From an uncultured Clostridia bacterium (GTDB lineage: Bacteria > Bacillota > Clostridia > Oscillospirales > Acutalibacteraceae), in contig CALCHE010000145.1 in the NCBI GenBank assembly GCA_937901145.1, positions 1 to 45,310 on the forward strand: DNA of 45,310 nucleotides, written 5' to 3'. A program made the position numbers and the translations under genes. The notes under the pieces were generated by a model, which did no database searches, was not told the origin of the DNA, and saw only the letters and a list, made by a program, of their open reading frames with translations. Numbering within the stretch: position 1 is the stretch's first letter; the number at the start of each line of letters is the position of its first letter. Shown in pieces: positions 15,903-23,951 of this stretch.

Positions 15903-16110
15903 AAAATTTTTCAGATGCACCAGGCGACTGACAGTCGCCCCTACGGTGTTTGCCGTGAGGTTGCTGTGAATACCTCTCCGTCAGCCTGTCGGCTACTCAC
16001 TCCCCTACAAGAACGGGAGGCAAATGACGTAAAAGTGGCGGTGTATCGCTAATTATTTCACGAAGCCTTACCCGCAATTCTGCATTCTGCACTCTGCATT
16101 CTGCATTCAC
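15903..16110. repeat. Intergenic repeat mosaic 1
   Basis: Four modules in order: a GTAGGG-type palindrome (GGCGAC/GTCGCC, 15923-15944), a CCTCTCCGTC module (about 15975-16022), an AAGTGGCGG...CCCGCAATT module (about 16032-16080), and a run of TTCTGCATT-like units (16080-16108). The same modules recur at 26586-26757, 32890-32948 and 35325-35870. Confidence 0.75.
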
Positions 16111-16704
16111 TTACAGGTATCTCATCATCGCCACAGCCTTACCTAAAATGATAAGCTCATTTACGATAATAGGCTCGAAGGCATCGTTTTCCGGCTGAAG
16201 ACGGAAGTGTCCGTTTTCCTTATAGAAGGTCTTAACAGTAGCCTCATCCTCGATAAGAGCGACTACTATATCACCGTTACGGGCGGTAGGTGTCTTTTCC
16301 ACGAAGAGAATATCTCCGTCATAAATACCCGCATTTATCATACTTTCACCGCGTACACGAAGAGCGAAAAGCTCCTTATCCTTCGAAAGGTGTCCGCCTG
16401 TGAAGGGAAGATAGCATTCCACCTGCTCCACGGCTAAAATGGGCAGACCTGCAGTAACGGTACCGAGCAAAGGCACATGGCGTACATTTTCAGCCTGACC
16501 GACGATACGGATGGAGCGTTTGAGCATCGGGTCACGGACTATGTAGCCCTTTTCCTCGAGAGCGTCCAGATTAGCCTGTACGGATGAAGTGGAGCGAAGA
16601 CCCACGGCCTGACAGATTTCTCTGACCGAGGGAGGTACGCCGTCGCCTAATCTTTCCTTAAGATATTCGAGAATAAGATGCTGATTTTCACTTAAAGGCT
16701 TCAT
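16111..16704 (-). CDS. lexA: LexA repressor of the SOS response
   Basis: The 197-residue protein has an N-terminal winged helix with recognition helix VREICQAVGLRSTSSVQANL and a C-terminal S24 autopeptidase domain. The A85-G86 cleavage bond (TVTAG), S121 (GESM) and K158 are present. It represses DNA-damage genes until RecA-ssDNA triggers self-cleavage. The ATG at 16704 is preferred because AGAGGTT precedes it and the alternative upstream starts fall in the promoter. Two operator-like boxes flank its promoter, giving autoregulation. No SOS target gene is adjacent; a repeat mosaic follows directly. Confidence 0.95.
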   Translation of the reverse strand: MKPLSENQHLILEYLKERLGDGVPPSVREICQAVGLRSTSSVQANLDALEEKGYIVRDPMLKRSIRIVGQAENVRHVPLLGTVTAGLPILAVEQVECYLPFTGGHLSKDKELFALRVRGESMINAGIYDGDILFVEKTPTARNGDIVVALIEDEATVKTFYKENGHFRLQPENDAFEPIIVNELIILGKAVAMMRYL

Positions 16705-16737
16705 AAAATTAACCTCTTTTCCACACATAAAATGAAT

Positions 16738-16799
16738 AAACAAATGTTCGACAAACTCAGTATAACACATCTTTCCGAAAAATGCAAACATTTGTTCTG
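16738..16799 (-). promoter_or_regulatory. lexA promoter with two LexA boxes
   Basis: Minus strand TTGCAT (16782-16787), 17-base spacer, TATACT (16759-16764). Boxes of the Firmicute GAACA..TGTT form: AGAACAAATGTTTG overlapping the -35 (16785-16799) and CGAACATTTGTTT just downstream of the start point (16738-16750). Confidence 0.8.
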
Positions 16800-16864
16800 A
16801 TTTTTTTGAAAAATTTTTTCTTTATTTTACATGTACACCGACGACTTTAAGGATAATAACAGTA

Positions 16865-16889
16865 AAAAGCACCCTCAAAGGGGTGCTTT
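16865..16889 (-). terminator. Rho-independent terminator of the M28-GtrA unit
   Basis: AAAGCACCC/GGGTGCTTT stem followed on the minus strand by a T run. Confidence 0.85.
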
Positions 16890-16898
16890 ATCTGGCTT

Positions 16899-17339
16899 TT
16901 AAATAGTATTTTCATTGTTACGGTAAACCACGAATTTACAGAAAAGGAATTCGAGCACCATATTTGACAGCATAGTAAGTGCCAGCACGATGTATTCGTT
17001 AATACCCTTACCTGTAGCCGCATTTCCTAATATAGTGGACACGGGAGTGAAGACAAGATAAAAACCGAAGACCTTGGCCATAGCTACAGGGATATTAGTA
17101 GCTGATTTGAAGGTGAAACGTCGGTTAAATGTGAAGTTCCATAAAACCGAAAGTATAAGTGCGATAAGATAGCACACACCGTATTCTGAACTGAGTACAG
17201 CCATAACCTTTTCATTCTGAATGTTTATATTCGGCAGAACCACCTCATTGAGGAGTGTGAATGAAGCTACCTGAATAATACCTGCCGAGGCGGAAAAGAG
17301 TGCAAATTTTACTGCCTGTAAAATATCGCTTTTCTTCAT
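16899..17339 (-). CDS. GtrA-family membrane protein
   Basis: About 146 residues with four hydrophobic segments and the signature NFTFNRRFTF, as in GtrA-like flippase or glycolipid translocation proteins. The start at 17339 has AAAGGAG upstream; the longer frame to 17393 would run into the peptidase gene. It lies 34 bases after that gene and probably shares its transcript. Family members usually help move prenyl-linked sugars across the membrane; no glycosyltransferase is adjacent here, so its partner is unknown. Confidence 0.85.
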   Translation of the reverse strand: MKKSDILQAVKFALFSASAGIIQVASFTLLNEVVLPNINIQNEKVMAVLSSEYGVCYLIALILSVLWNFTFNRRFTFKSATNIPVAMAKVFGFYLVFTPVSTILGNAATGKGINEYIVLALTMLSNMVLEFLFCKFVVYRNNENTI

Positions 17340-17373
17340 TTTATTTTCTCCTTTAATTTTAATGTTCTGATTC

Positions 17374-18603
17374 TCAGATACCCTTTTCGTCAAAGTCGCA
17401 GACAGCCTGAAGAACGATATTCAGTACCTTGTCGATTGTTTCGGGTACGAGGATTTCTGCCTTGTCGAGACGGGTATGATAATACTGTGCAGGTGAAGGA
17501 TCCATAGCTACCATGGAAGCGGCTCTGATACCTGCCTGTGATGCTGCTGCAGCATCGGTGGAGCCGAGAGGGATAGCACCTACGGGAACATCCTTGCCCT
17601 GCTTTTCAGCGGCATTTTTCAGAAGAGCGCAGACAGCCTTGTCATTTTTGACCATACCGGTCATATCCTTTTCGTAAATCATCATAAACTCTTCGTCACG
17701 GATGGTATCAAGACCGATGAAAACAGTCTCTACACCATCATTTTTAAGCTCGGGATGAGCCTCGAAGTATGCCTTGGAGCCACGGAGACCGCACTCCTCA
17801 CCGCCTGTGAGAATAGCCACAACCTCGGTGTTTTCAAAGCGGATGTCGTTATCGCTGAGATACTTCATTACAGCAGAGGAAACATAGCAGCCTGTAAGGT
17901 CGTCGTTAGCACCGTCTACATAATTATTGTGATCCACAAATTTGAAAAGACCTGCATAAGCGGGAAGGAAAGCAAGCTGACCGAGAGCCATTTTCTTTAC
18001 ATTTTTACCGGCTAAAAGAGATGCTGTGGTAGCGGCAGTATAGCCGAGACCTGCTACTGCATAGCCTGCTACTGCAAGCACACCGTGTGAGCCGAGTCTG
18101 TATGTATAGGTCCATTCGGGAGCTGAGTCACTGTGACCTGAAATAATGATTCTTCTTTTGGTTTCACCCTTGGCTTTTCTTACGGCGATAACATTACCCG
18201 ATGTCTCCTCTTTAAAGAGAGGATCGTACATTTTTTTGTAAAGAAGGAATTCACCTACTATACCTGCGAGGGCTCCGCCCATAAGTGCTGCTGAGCCGAG
18301 AGCCGCCTTCTTTGACACCTTACCGAAGGCTGAAGCTAAATTAATGGCAGTAGAGCCCATAAGGCAGGCACCGGCGTGAGGAACGAAGGACATAAAAGCT
18401 TTGGGATTTACCTTGAAGGTTTCTCTTGTCACGCTGTCGCAGAAAGGCTCGAGCTCTTTCATCATCTGCTCCTGAGCCTTCTTTTCACTGTCACTGCCGC
18501 AGGGACGGGGACCGAAGGTTTTGCAGATATTTGTGATGCCCTCAGTGATAAATTCCGTACAGTCAGCGGTAGTTGTTTTGTAATTTTCAGGTGAATAAAT
18601 CAT
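17374..18603 (-). CDS. M28-family metallopeptidase, membrane-embedded
   Basis: The 409-residue protein has zinc-peptidase motifs in order: SGHSDSA (H157), GANDDLTG (D234), TGGEECG (E269, E270), GLDT (D299) and QYYHTRLD (H376). These match the dinuclear zinc site and catalytic Glu of M28 aminopeptidases. Hydrophobic stretches at about 75-125 and 170-220 sit between the motifs, so it may be membrane-associated. An AAGGAGG site precedes the ATG. It is followed by gtrA and shares the promoter at 18644-18672. Peptide specificity is unknown. Confidence 0.88.
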   Translation of the reverse strand: MIYSPENYKTTTADCTEFITEGITNICKTFGPRPCGSDSEKKAQEQMMKELEPFCDSVTRETFKVNPKAFMSFVPHAGACLMGSTAINLASAFGKVSKKAALGSAALMGGALAGIVGEFLLYKKMYDPLFKEETSGNVIAVRKAKGETKRRIIISGHSDSAPEWTYTYRLGSHGVLAVAGYAVAGLGYTAATTASLLAGKNVKKMALGQLAFLPAYAGLFKFVDHNNYVDGANDDLTGCYVSSAVMKYLSDNDIRFENTEVVAILTGGEECGLRGSKAYFEAHPELKNDGVETVFIGLDTIRDEEFMMIYEKDMTGMVKNDKAVCALLKNAAEKQGKDVPVGAIPLGSTDAAAASQAGIRAASMVAMDPSPAQYYHTRLDKAEILVPETIDKVLNIVLQAVCDFDEKGI

Positions 18604-18643
18604 TTTTATATTTCCTCCTTAAGAGTAATTTTCTCTGTCTTTA

Positions 18644-18672
18644 AATATAACACATCGTTTCTTTTAAGTCAA
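18644..18672 (-). promoter_or_regulatory. Promoter of the M28-GtrA unit
   Basis: Minus strand TTGACT, 17-base spacer, TATATT. Confidence 0.75.
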
Positions 18673-18684
18673 GCAAAACAGAAG

Positions 18685-18709
18685 GGGTACGATTCTGAGA
18701 ACCGTACCC
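18685..18709 (-). terminator. Terminator of the hydrolase gene
   Basis: GGGTACG/CGTACCC stem followed on the minus strand by CTTCTGTTTT; the plus strand also has a T run. Confidence 0.65.
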
Positions 18710-18722
18710 TGTGTTTTTATAT

Positions 18723-19694
18723 TCAGTTTACCATTTTACTGTAGAGATGCTTTTCGAGGAAGGAGTCCACCACTGCCCAGTATTCCTCGGGGAACCAGAT
18801 AGCGGAAAGGGCGTGCTCTGCACCGTGAACGATGTACTTTTCCTTTTCAGCGGCACATGCCTCGTAAACCGGGTCAAGATTAGAAATACGCACGAAATCG
18901 TCCTTATCACCGTGGATGAAAAGAGTAGGAGTCTTTGACTTTTTAACCTGCTCTACAGCGGAAGCCTTGCCCCAGAAAAAGCCGTTCATAATACGGCACA
19001 CGAGTGCGGCAGGAGGCATAACGATTTTCGGAGGAAGGTGATACTTTCTTCTGCATCTGTCCTCGAAAATTTCCTTTACATTGGTAAAGCCGCAGTCCTC
19101 GACTGCAAGCATCACATTATCGGGAAGCTCTTCACCGGTAGTCATCATAGTGGTGGCACCGCCCATAGAGGGTCCGTGAAGGATAATTTTTACCTTCGGG
19201 TTTTCTTTTACCAGGCTGTTAATCCAGTCAACCACATCGAGTCTGTCCATCCATCCCATAGTTACATACTTATGCTCGCTGTTATTATGACCGCGAAGGT
19301 CGGGAATGAGGACATTGAAGCCTCTTTTGTAGTATTCTACGCCGTAGGTACCCATTTCACGGTTAACGTTAGTCCAGCCGTGAAGCACTATAGCCCATAC
19401 GTTGCTGTTTGAGGGATTACGGAATTCCACACCGTGAAGGTTTTCACCCTTGCGGTTTTTGATGATAACCTCCTGCTTATATGTAGTGTCGAACCACTTA
19501 TAGCCCCTTTTAAGAGTGGGGTTATCGGCATTTTTTTCGAAAAGACTGCCCTTACAGGGTACGGTGTTATCCTTTCTCTTTTTATTTCCCAGAGCGATGA
19601 AGAAAAAGGCAAAGCCGAGTCCTATCCATACGACGAAAAGCACTGCGGCAATTACGGCCAGAACCGTAAGTATGATTTTTATTTCGTGAGGCAT
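18723..19694 (-). CDS. Membrane-anchored alpha/beta hydrolase (S9/BAAT-like)
   Basis: About 323 residues. An N-terminal transmembrane helix (IILTVLAVIAAVLFVVWIGLGFAFFF) precedes an alpha/beta hydrolase domain with LHGWTN (oxyanion region), the nucleophile Ser in HGPSMGG, Asp in HGDKDDFV and His in GAEHAL. It is of the family often annotated as dienelactone hydrolase-like or prolyl oligopeptidase-like. The ATG at 19694 follows AAAGGGTG by seven bases; the GTG at 19703 is not favoured. Monocistronic. The substrate is unknown; an ester or peptide at the cell surface is likely. Confidence 0.85.
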   Translation of the reverse strand: MPHEIKIILTVLAVIAAVLFVVWIGLGFAFFFIALGNKKRKDNTVPCKGSLFEKNADNPTLKRGYKWFDTTYKQEVIIKNRKGENLHGVEFRNPSNSNVWAIVLHGWTNVNREMGTYGVEYYKRGFNVLIPDLRGHNNSEHKYVTMGWMDRLDVVDWINSLVKENPKVKIILHGPSMGGATTMMTTGEELPDNVMLAVEDCGFTNVKEIFEDRCRRKYHLPPKIVMPPAALVCRIMNGFFWGKASAVEQVKKSKTPTLFIHGDKDDFVRISNLDPVYEACAAEKEKYIVHGAEHALSAIWFPEEYWAVVDSFLEKHLYSKMVN

Positions 19695-19726
19695 AATAAG
19701 CACCCTTTCATTATTAATGTTAACAT

Positions 19727-19755
19727 ATTATACACTCATTCAGGGAAAAAATCAA
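19727..19755 (-). promoter_or_regulatory. Promoter of the hydrolase gene
   Basis: Minus strand TTGATT, 17-base spacer, TATAAT. The -35 lies in the T run of the upstream terminator. Confidence 0.8.
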
Positions 19756-19782
19756 GAGAGACTTTATCGCTAAGGTCTCTCC
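19754..19782 (-). terminator. Terminator of the PadR operon
   Basis: AGAGAC/GTCTCT hairpin followed on the minus strand by a T-rich run that merges with the next promoter. Confidence 0.7.
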
Positions 19783-19806
19783 TGTAAAATGATGATGTTA
19801 TGTAAA

Positions 19807-20274
19807 TCAGGATAAAACTCCGCTCGAGCTGCAGGTAAGAGTGATAACTCTTTCGACAGTTTTAATCGGTATTCCTAATGCATATCTCTTTCCGGTAATG
19901 TTTCCCGTGGCTGTATTACCGCTTTTCGAGGCTGTGGCAGAGGTGATTTTCCAGTTATCATTATAAACCGTGTATGTAATGCTCGAGGCGGTGCAGGTGG
20001 CTCTGCTTCCGGTGTAGGTAAAGGTACCTTTAAGGGTGGTTGACCATAATAATTTGTTGTCTGAATCATAAACTTTAATGGTTTTCTGTCCATTTTTTGT
20101 ATTTGTTGCACGCTCAGAAGCTACTTCTTCGGTAACCGTTTCTACGATATATTCACCGTTTTCCAGCATTATAACCTTCTCTTTCGAATCAGTAGCCGAT
20201 ATAGCATAAGAATTAATATTTAAGGATAAAAGCAATATTAATATCATTATTAATGACGCAATAGATTTCTTCAT
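19807..20274 (-). CDS. Secreted protein of unknown function
   Basis: About 155 residues with a signal peptide (MKKSIASLIMILILLLSLN, cleavage near NSYA). The mature part is beta-rich and low in charge; its core (WSTTLKGTFTYTGSRATCTASSITY, then NITGKRY and ending ERVITLTCSSSGVLS) resembles a set of small secreted Firmicute proteins without known function. Two cysteines could form a disulfide. The ATG at 20274 has GAGGTG upstream. Third gene of the PadR operon, 16 bases after the HAAS-type gene. A cell-surface role is inferred from the signal peptide. Confidence 0.7.
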   Translation of the reverse strand: MKKSIASLIMILILLLSLNINSYAISATDSKEKVIMLENGEYIVETVTEEVASERATNTKNGQKTIKVYDSDNKLLWSTTLKGTFTYTGSRATCTASSITYTVYNDNWKITSATASKSGNTATGNITGKRYALGIPIKTVERVITLTCSSSGVLS

Positions 20275-20290
20275 AAAATACACCTCTTTC

Positions 20291-20692
20291 TCAGAACGGT
20301 TCTATAACTACGTCTCCGGTTATTTCTTCAGCAGGATACATTACAGTATATCCATGCCACTCAGAATGAGCATCCAGAAATGTCACGACAAGAAATACCG
20401 CAAACATAACCAGTGCCGTAACAAGTGCATAAAGCACGGCTCTTTTTACACTGACAGTTTTTTTTATCACTTTCGGATCTGCCTGACTAAGGTAGGCTTT
20501 TGCCACATTTTCGGGTGTGCCGAAATGCTTTTCGATTTCTTCAATATTTCTTATACCGTTTGTTTCAGCATATTCATAAATGGACGCTTCAATTTCGGTT
20601 ATTATACTTTTTTTTAATCTGTTGTCACATATAAGAAAGCTTTTTATCTTTGTCAGATATGTTTTGACTTCTTTTTCGATAGTACTTTGCAT
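20291..20692 (-). CDS. HAAS-domain membrane protein (DUF1700/DUF6120-like)
   Basis: About 133 residues. The N-terminal helical part, with IEASIYEYAETNG then IEEIEKHFGTPENVAKAYL, is the HAAS-type signature of proteins that pair with PadR regulators. One transmembrane helix (AVLYALVTALVMFAVFLVVTF) and a short outer tail follow. The ATG at 20692 has AGGAG upstream; the ATG at 20713 lacks a site. It lies 24 bases after padR. Family members are thought to bind or sequester regulatory partners at the membrane; that is knowledge of the family and not visible here. Confidence 0.75.
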   Translation of the reverse strand: MQSTIEKEVKTYLTKIKSFLICDNRLKKSIITEIEASIYEYAETNGIRNIEEIEKHFGTPENVAKAYLSQADPKVIKKTVSVKRAVLYALVTALVMFAVFLVVTFLDAHSEWHGYTVMYPAEEITGDVVIEPF

Positions 20693-20716
20693 AAACTCTC
20701 CTGATTTAAACATAAG

Positions 20717-21097
20717 TTATTCGTTTACCGATACGCTGTTTTTCAAAGGTACGATATTAGTTTCTTTATTTCGGTCGAGAAGCAGAGCTATGCCCAGACT
20801 GATTTCATCATATTCAGACAGAATTTTTTTTAGGTATTCCTTGCCCTTTTCTTCCAGATGGTAGTATTTTCGTGTTCTTTTTTTCCCCACAAGCTTAGTA
20901 TATGTTGTGATGTATTCTGCTTCAACCAGTCTGTAAAGAATGAGATAGAGAGACCCCTCCAGCATAGTAAATCTGCCCTCGCTGATTTTATCCATAGCGG
21001 CAGTCATCTGATAACCGTACATATCCTCTTTGGTTAAAAGATGCAGAACAATCAGCTCGGCACAGCCTCTTTTGAAATTTTCTGTATTCTGACTCAT
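20717..21097 (-). CDS. PadR-family transcriptional regulator
   Basis: The 126 residues show a PadR winged helix: LIVLHLLTKEDMYGYQM, EGSLYLILYRL, then the wing GKKRTRKYYHLEEKGKEYL. PadR proteins repress nearby genes until a ligand or stress relieves them. It heads an operon with the HAAS-type and secreted protein genes and is divergent from the gene at 21316. Repeated tctgtaaatatat elements in its promoter region are likely its own operators, so it probably autoregulates and may also control the divergent gene. Confidence 0.9.
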   Translation of the reverse strand: MSQNTENFKRGCAELIVLHLLTKEDMYGYQMTAAMDKISEGRFTMLEGSLYLILYRLVEAEYITTYTKLVGKKRTRKYYHLEEKGKEYLKKILSEYDEISLGIALLLDRNKETNIVPLKNSVSVNE

Positions 21098-21107
21098 TGT
21101 TCTTTCC

Positions 21108-21222
21108 TCTGTAAATATATTTTATATATAATAGCAGAAAAAATATTTCTTGTAAATATGTTTTCTGTAAATATATTATTGACAAGTCAGGGAAGTTTTG
21201 TTAATATATTTATACAGAATAT
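21108..21222. promoter_or_regulatory. Divergent promoter region with repeated PadR-type operators
   Basis: Minus promoter TTTACA (21151-21156), 17-base spacer, TATTAT (21128-21133). Plus promoter TTGACA (21179-21184), 17-base spacer, TAATAT (21202-21207). TGTAAATAT units occur at about 21110, 21151 and 21166, and an inverted relative follows the plus -10. Confidence 0.65.
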
Positions 21223-21315
21223 ATTTAAAGCAGGTGGTACCGATGTGGCAGATGTGAAATTGTAATAGTCGTTTGTATCTTATAATAACAGTATAAAGAA
21301 AAGGGGCATTTATTT

Positions 21316-22458
21316 GTGAAAAAAACAGTTATGTTTATTTTGGCTTTGTCGATTATAATTTCAGTTGCCGGCTTATCATCTATGGCAGCATTCAATGTTG
21401 AAACAATATCAAACCTGACGACAACAAAAATAGCAGATATACCCGATTATCCATTTGAAAATGTTTCCTATACAGCTATGGGTGGTTTTGGCATAGGTAA
21501 ATTAAAAAACAGTATGTTTGTTCTTAAAGCTTCATCCAATGAACAGATGGCTGCTTTTTATTATTTTCCTGAAATAGATGAACCCGATCGATACGGTGTC
21601 TACAGACTTCGTTATGCGGGACACGCAAATGCTATGGCAGTAACCGATAAATATATTTATGTAACAGGTTGGGTTAGTGATAATGATAATATTGGTGTAG
21701 GATATCAGGAGCATAATGTTAATAATAACTGGATAATTAAAGTTCCAAGAAAAACCATATCTGCTATGGGCCTTACAAAAACAGGACAAAAAATACCAAA
21801 AGATGATTATGATACAGAGGAAGAAGAAGGCTTTTCAGTTATGCATCCTAAAGTTAAAACTGTTAATGATGACGGAACAGTTACATATTCTCCTTATACA
21901 AGAACGATTGCATCAATTACTAAATATAAATCAAACACATCATTCATTATAGGTTACAGAGTAAGTGGCAATTATTATGGATTTACAAAAGCAAAAATAG
22001 AAACATATAATAACAAAAAATACTTTGTTGTTTCTGAAAACAGAGCTGATATGTTTGTTGTAAAAAATACCATGAGTTTGAAAAGCGCAATTGCACAGGA
22101 TATTTTTTATTCTGAAGAAAACGGATTGTTTATTCCGACTTGGTACGGTGGGGAAAAGAATGAAGCAAACAGTTATTATAACCCTGCCAAAAATGTAGTT
22201 TTATGGGCAAACATTGACAGTAATTCTTATACAAATGTTACCATTGATAAAAAAACATATAAAGCTTATACACCGGCAAAGATTAATTTGAATATGGGCT
22301 CTTCAACATACCGTAAATTTGAAATGGAGTCGTTGGCTTTTGATGTTAATAATAATTTGCTTTTTTCAGCAAACGTCTGGTTTGCAAATAAAACCTACGA
22401 ATCGGATGCCATATATAAATTGACACGTACTGATGGACTAAAATTTACCATTTCTTAA
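21316..22458 (+). CDS. Secreted protein of unknown function, propeller-like
   Basis: The 380-residue protein starts at GTG 21316, with AAGGGG eight bases upstream. It has a signal peptide (MFILALSIIISVAGLSSMAA). The mature part shows recurring strand patterns (YYFPEID, IYVTGWV, NWIIKVPR, LLFSANVWF, AIYKLTR) and GHANAMAV, suggesting a beta-propeller. A distant likeness in layout to helveticin-J-type proteins is only an impression. The gene is visibly richer in A+T than its neighbours, so recent acquisition is possible. It is divergent from padR and has its own consensus promoter. Confidence 0.6.
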   Translation: MKKTVMFILALSIIISVAGLSSMAAFNVETISNLTTTKIADIPDYPFENVSYTAMGGFGIGKLKNSMFVLKASSNEQMAAFYYFPEIDEPDRYGVYRLRYAGHANAMAVTDKYIYVTGWVSDNDNIGVGYQEHNVNNNWIIKVPRKTISAMGLTKTGQKIPKDDYDTEEEEGFSVMHPKVKTVNDDGTVTYSPYTRTIASITKYKSNTSFIIGYRVSGNYYGFTKAKIETYNNKKYFVVSENRADMFVVKNTMSLKSAIAQDIFYSEENGLFIPTWYGGEKNEANSYYNPAKNVVLWANIDSNSYTNVTIDKKTYKAYTPAKINLNMGSSTYRKFEMESLAFDVNNNLLFSANVWFANKTYESDAIYKLTRTDGLKFTIS

Positions 22459-22470
22459 GTTTTTCTTAAA
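22454..22470 (+). promoter_or_regulatory. Direct repeat CTTAAG-N5-CTTAAA, putative OmpR-type regulator site
   Basis: Half-sites at 22454-22459 and 22465-22470, 11 bp apart. The second ends 15 bases before the -35 at 22486. The same arrangement occurs at 23840-23856. Confidence 0.6.
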
Positions 22471-22485
22471 ACAGTTAATATCTTA

Positions 22486-22514
22486 TTGACGTTAAAAATT
22501 GTACATAATATAAT
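22486..22514 (+). promoter_or_regulatory. Promoter of LRR gene 1
   Basis: TTGACG, 17-base spacer, TATAAT. Confidence 0.8.
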
Positions 22515-22549
22515 ATAACCATAAAAAGAATACTGAAGGAGTGATTATT

Positions 22550-23788
22550 ATGAAGAAAAAGCTTTTGTACCTCTTATCGGTTGTGATGCTTGCGGTTATA
22601 TGCGTTTTCGGCGTAAATGCTTATGACGGCGACAGACCCTACGATGACACGGATAAATTTCCGCCTGAGTTTTATAAAATTATTAACGGCGTAGTTTATC
22701 ATAAAAACTATGACAGCGAAGCCAAAAAGCATTATTATGAAATCGTTGATTATTTTGCTACTGAGGAGCTGGCTAAGAAAGCTACAGAGATAACAAACCT
22801 CCTCAGTGAAATTAACGGCATTCCAGTTACTGAGCTGAGATTTTATGAAAATAATAATAAAAAGACATATCCAAATATAAAAAAGATTATTCTGCCCGAT
22901 TCACTTAAGGTTATCGGTGAGGAAGCATTGTGGAGCTTCGGCGGTATTAAGGAGCTGAAAATCCCTGCATCTGTAGAGAGAATAGAACGTGCCGCATTTG
23001 CACGTATGAGTTCACTGGAAAAAATAACACTGCCTGAAAAGGTGACGTATATCAGTGAAAATTTGTTCAGCGGTTGTGAAAAGCTGAGCAAGGTTGTAAT
23101 CAAAGGCGATGTTTATGCTGTCGGTGCAGATGCATTCAGCGGATGTAGCTCTCTTAAAAAGATATCACTTCCTGAGACGGTAAAATCAATAGGTGGCGGT
23201 GCATTTGCAGGAAGCGGTCTGACGAGCATAACCATTCCTGCTGCGGTGGTGAGAAACAATCGCTTCGGTGATGCGGATGACGGGCCTGTGTTCAAAGATT
23301 GCAAAAGCCTTGCAAAGGTTGTGTTTTCTGATGCTGAGACCAAGTATTTCAGAATTAATACGGATGATTTCCGTAACTGCACAGCACTGAAAAAGGTATA
23401 TCTTCCCAAATCTGCAAAGAACGTTTTGATTTCAGAGGATGCTTTCCGCAACTGTAAAAAGCTGACGAAAATATATAACAGCAGTAATATAAAGGAAATA
23501 GGAGCTAACGCCTTCCGTGACTGTAAGACACTTACGGGGTTTACCGTTTCTTCCAAAATGACCGAGATAGGCAAAACTGCCTTTTACGGCTGTACGAAGC
23601 TGAAAAAGGTCACCGTGAACAGCAGTAAGAAGGCTCCCGCCATAGGTAAGAAAGCTTTCGTAAAAACAGCCAAGAGTATCAAGTTCGTAGCTAAAAACAG
23701 CACAGCAGCAAAAAGCTGGAAGTCGGCTGTCAAAAAATCAGGTCTCAAAAATATGAAGGTCTGCTATGTGAAATATGTAAATGTTTAA
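22550..23788 (+). CDS. Secreted BspA-type leucine-rich repeat (LRR_5) protein 1
   Basis: About 412 residues from the ATG at 22550 (AAGGAGTG upstream). A signal peptide ends near NAYDG. After an N-terminal region with INGVVYHKNYDSEAKKHYYEIVDYF come LRR_5 repeats of the form AFSGCSSLKKISLPETVKSIG from about residue 110 to 370, then a basic tail (AKNSTAAKSWKSAVKKSGLKN). BspA-type proteins bind host or plant polymers and other cells. It is a paralogue of the next gene, and their last 224 coding bases are identical. Own promoter and terminator; a direct-repeat operator suggests control by an OmpR-type activator. Confidence 0.9.
   Translation: MKKKLLYLLSVVMLAVICVFGVNAYDGDRPYDDTDKFPPEFYKIINGVVYHKNYDSEAKKHYYEIVDYFATEELAKKATEITNLLSEINGIPVTELRFYENNNKKTYPNIKKIILPDSLKVIGEEALWSFGGIKELKIPASVERIERAAFARMSSLEKITLPEKVTYISENLFSGCEKLSKVVIKGDVYAVGADAFSGCSSLKKISLPETVKSIGGGAFAGSGLTSITIPAAVVRNNRFGDADDGPVFKDCKSLAKVVFSDAETKYFRINTDDFRNCTALKKVYLPKSAKNVLISEDAFRNCKKLTKIYNSSNIKEIGANAFRDCKTLTGFTVSSKMTEIGKTAFYGCTKLKKVTVNSSKKAPAIGKKAFVKTAKSIKFVAKNSTAAKSWKSAVKKSGLKNMKVCYVKYVNV
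23561..23784 (+). repeat. 224-bp identical 3' segment, copy 1
   Basis: Base-for-base identical to 25047-25270 by eye; codes the last repeat and tail of LRR protein 1. Confidence 0.9.
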
Positions 23789-23798
23789 ATATCTATTC

Positions 23799-23830
23799 AA
23801 ACAGGAGAGTCCCCCACTCTCTTGTTTTTT
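23799..23830 (+). terminator. Rho-independent terminator
   Basis: AACAGGAGAGT/ACTCTCTTGTT stem with C5 loop, then a run of T. Confidence 0.85.
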
Positions 23831-23839
23831 TATTCGTTT

Positions 23840-23856
23840 CTTAAGATTTCCTTAAG
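23840..23856 (+). promoter_or_regulatory. Direct repeat CTTAAG-N5-CTTAAG, putative OmpR-type regulator site
   Basis: Half-sites at 23840-23845 and 23851-23856; the second ends 15 bases before the -35 at 23872, as in the site at 22454. Confidence 0.6.
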
Positions 23857-23871
23857 AAGTACTGTACTGTA

Positions 23872-23900
23872 TTGACTTAGAAAATCCGCTGTGGCATAAT
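23872..23900 (+). promoter_or_regulatory. Promoter of LRR gene 2
   Basis: TTGACT, 17-base spacer, CATAAT. Confidence 0.8.
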
Positions 23901-23951
23901 GCAATTACAGAGGAAACTTATTCTTCTGAACAAACAAAAGGAGCGATGAAT

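Noticed and set aside
16080..16108. TTCTGCATT runs as a possible CRISPR array
   Set aside because: Units are about 8-9 bases with no spacers of constant length and no cas genes; they are short tandem repeats.
21316..22458. Calling the secreted protein a helveticin-J-like bacteriocin
   Set aside because: Only a loose strand pattern and a GHAN/ES-type resemblance from memory support it; no diagnostic motif or immunity gene is present.
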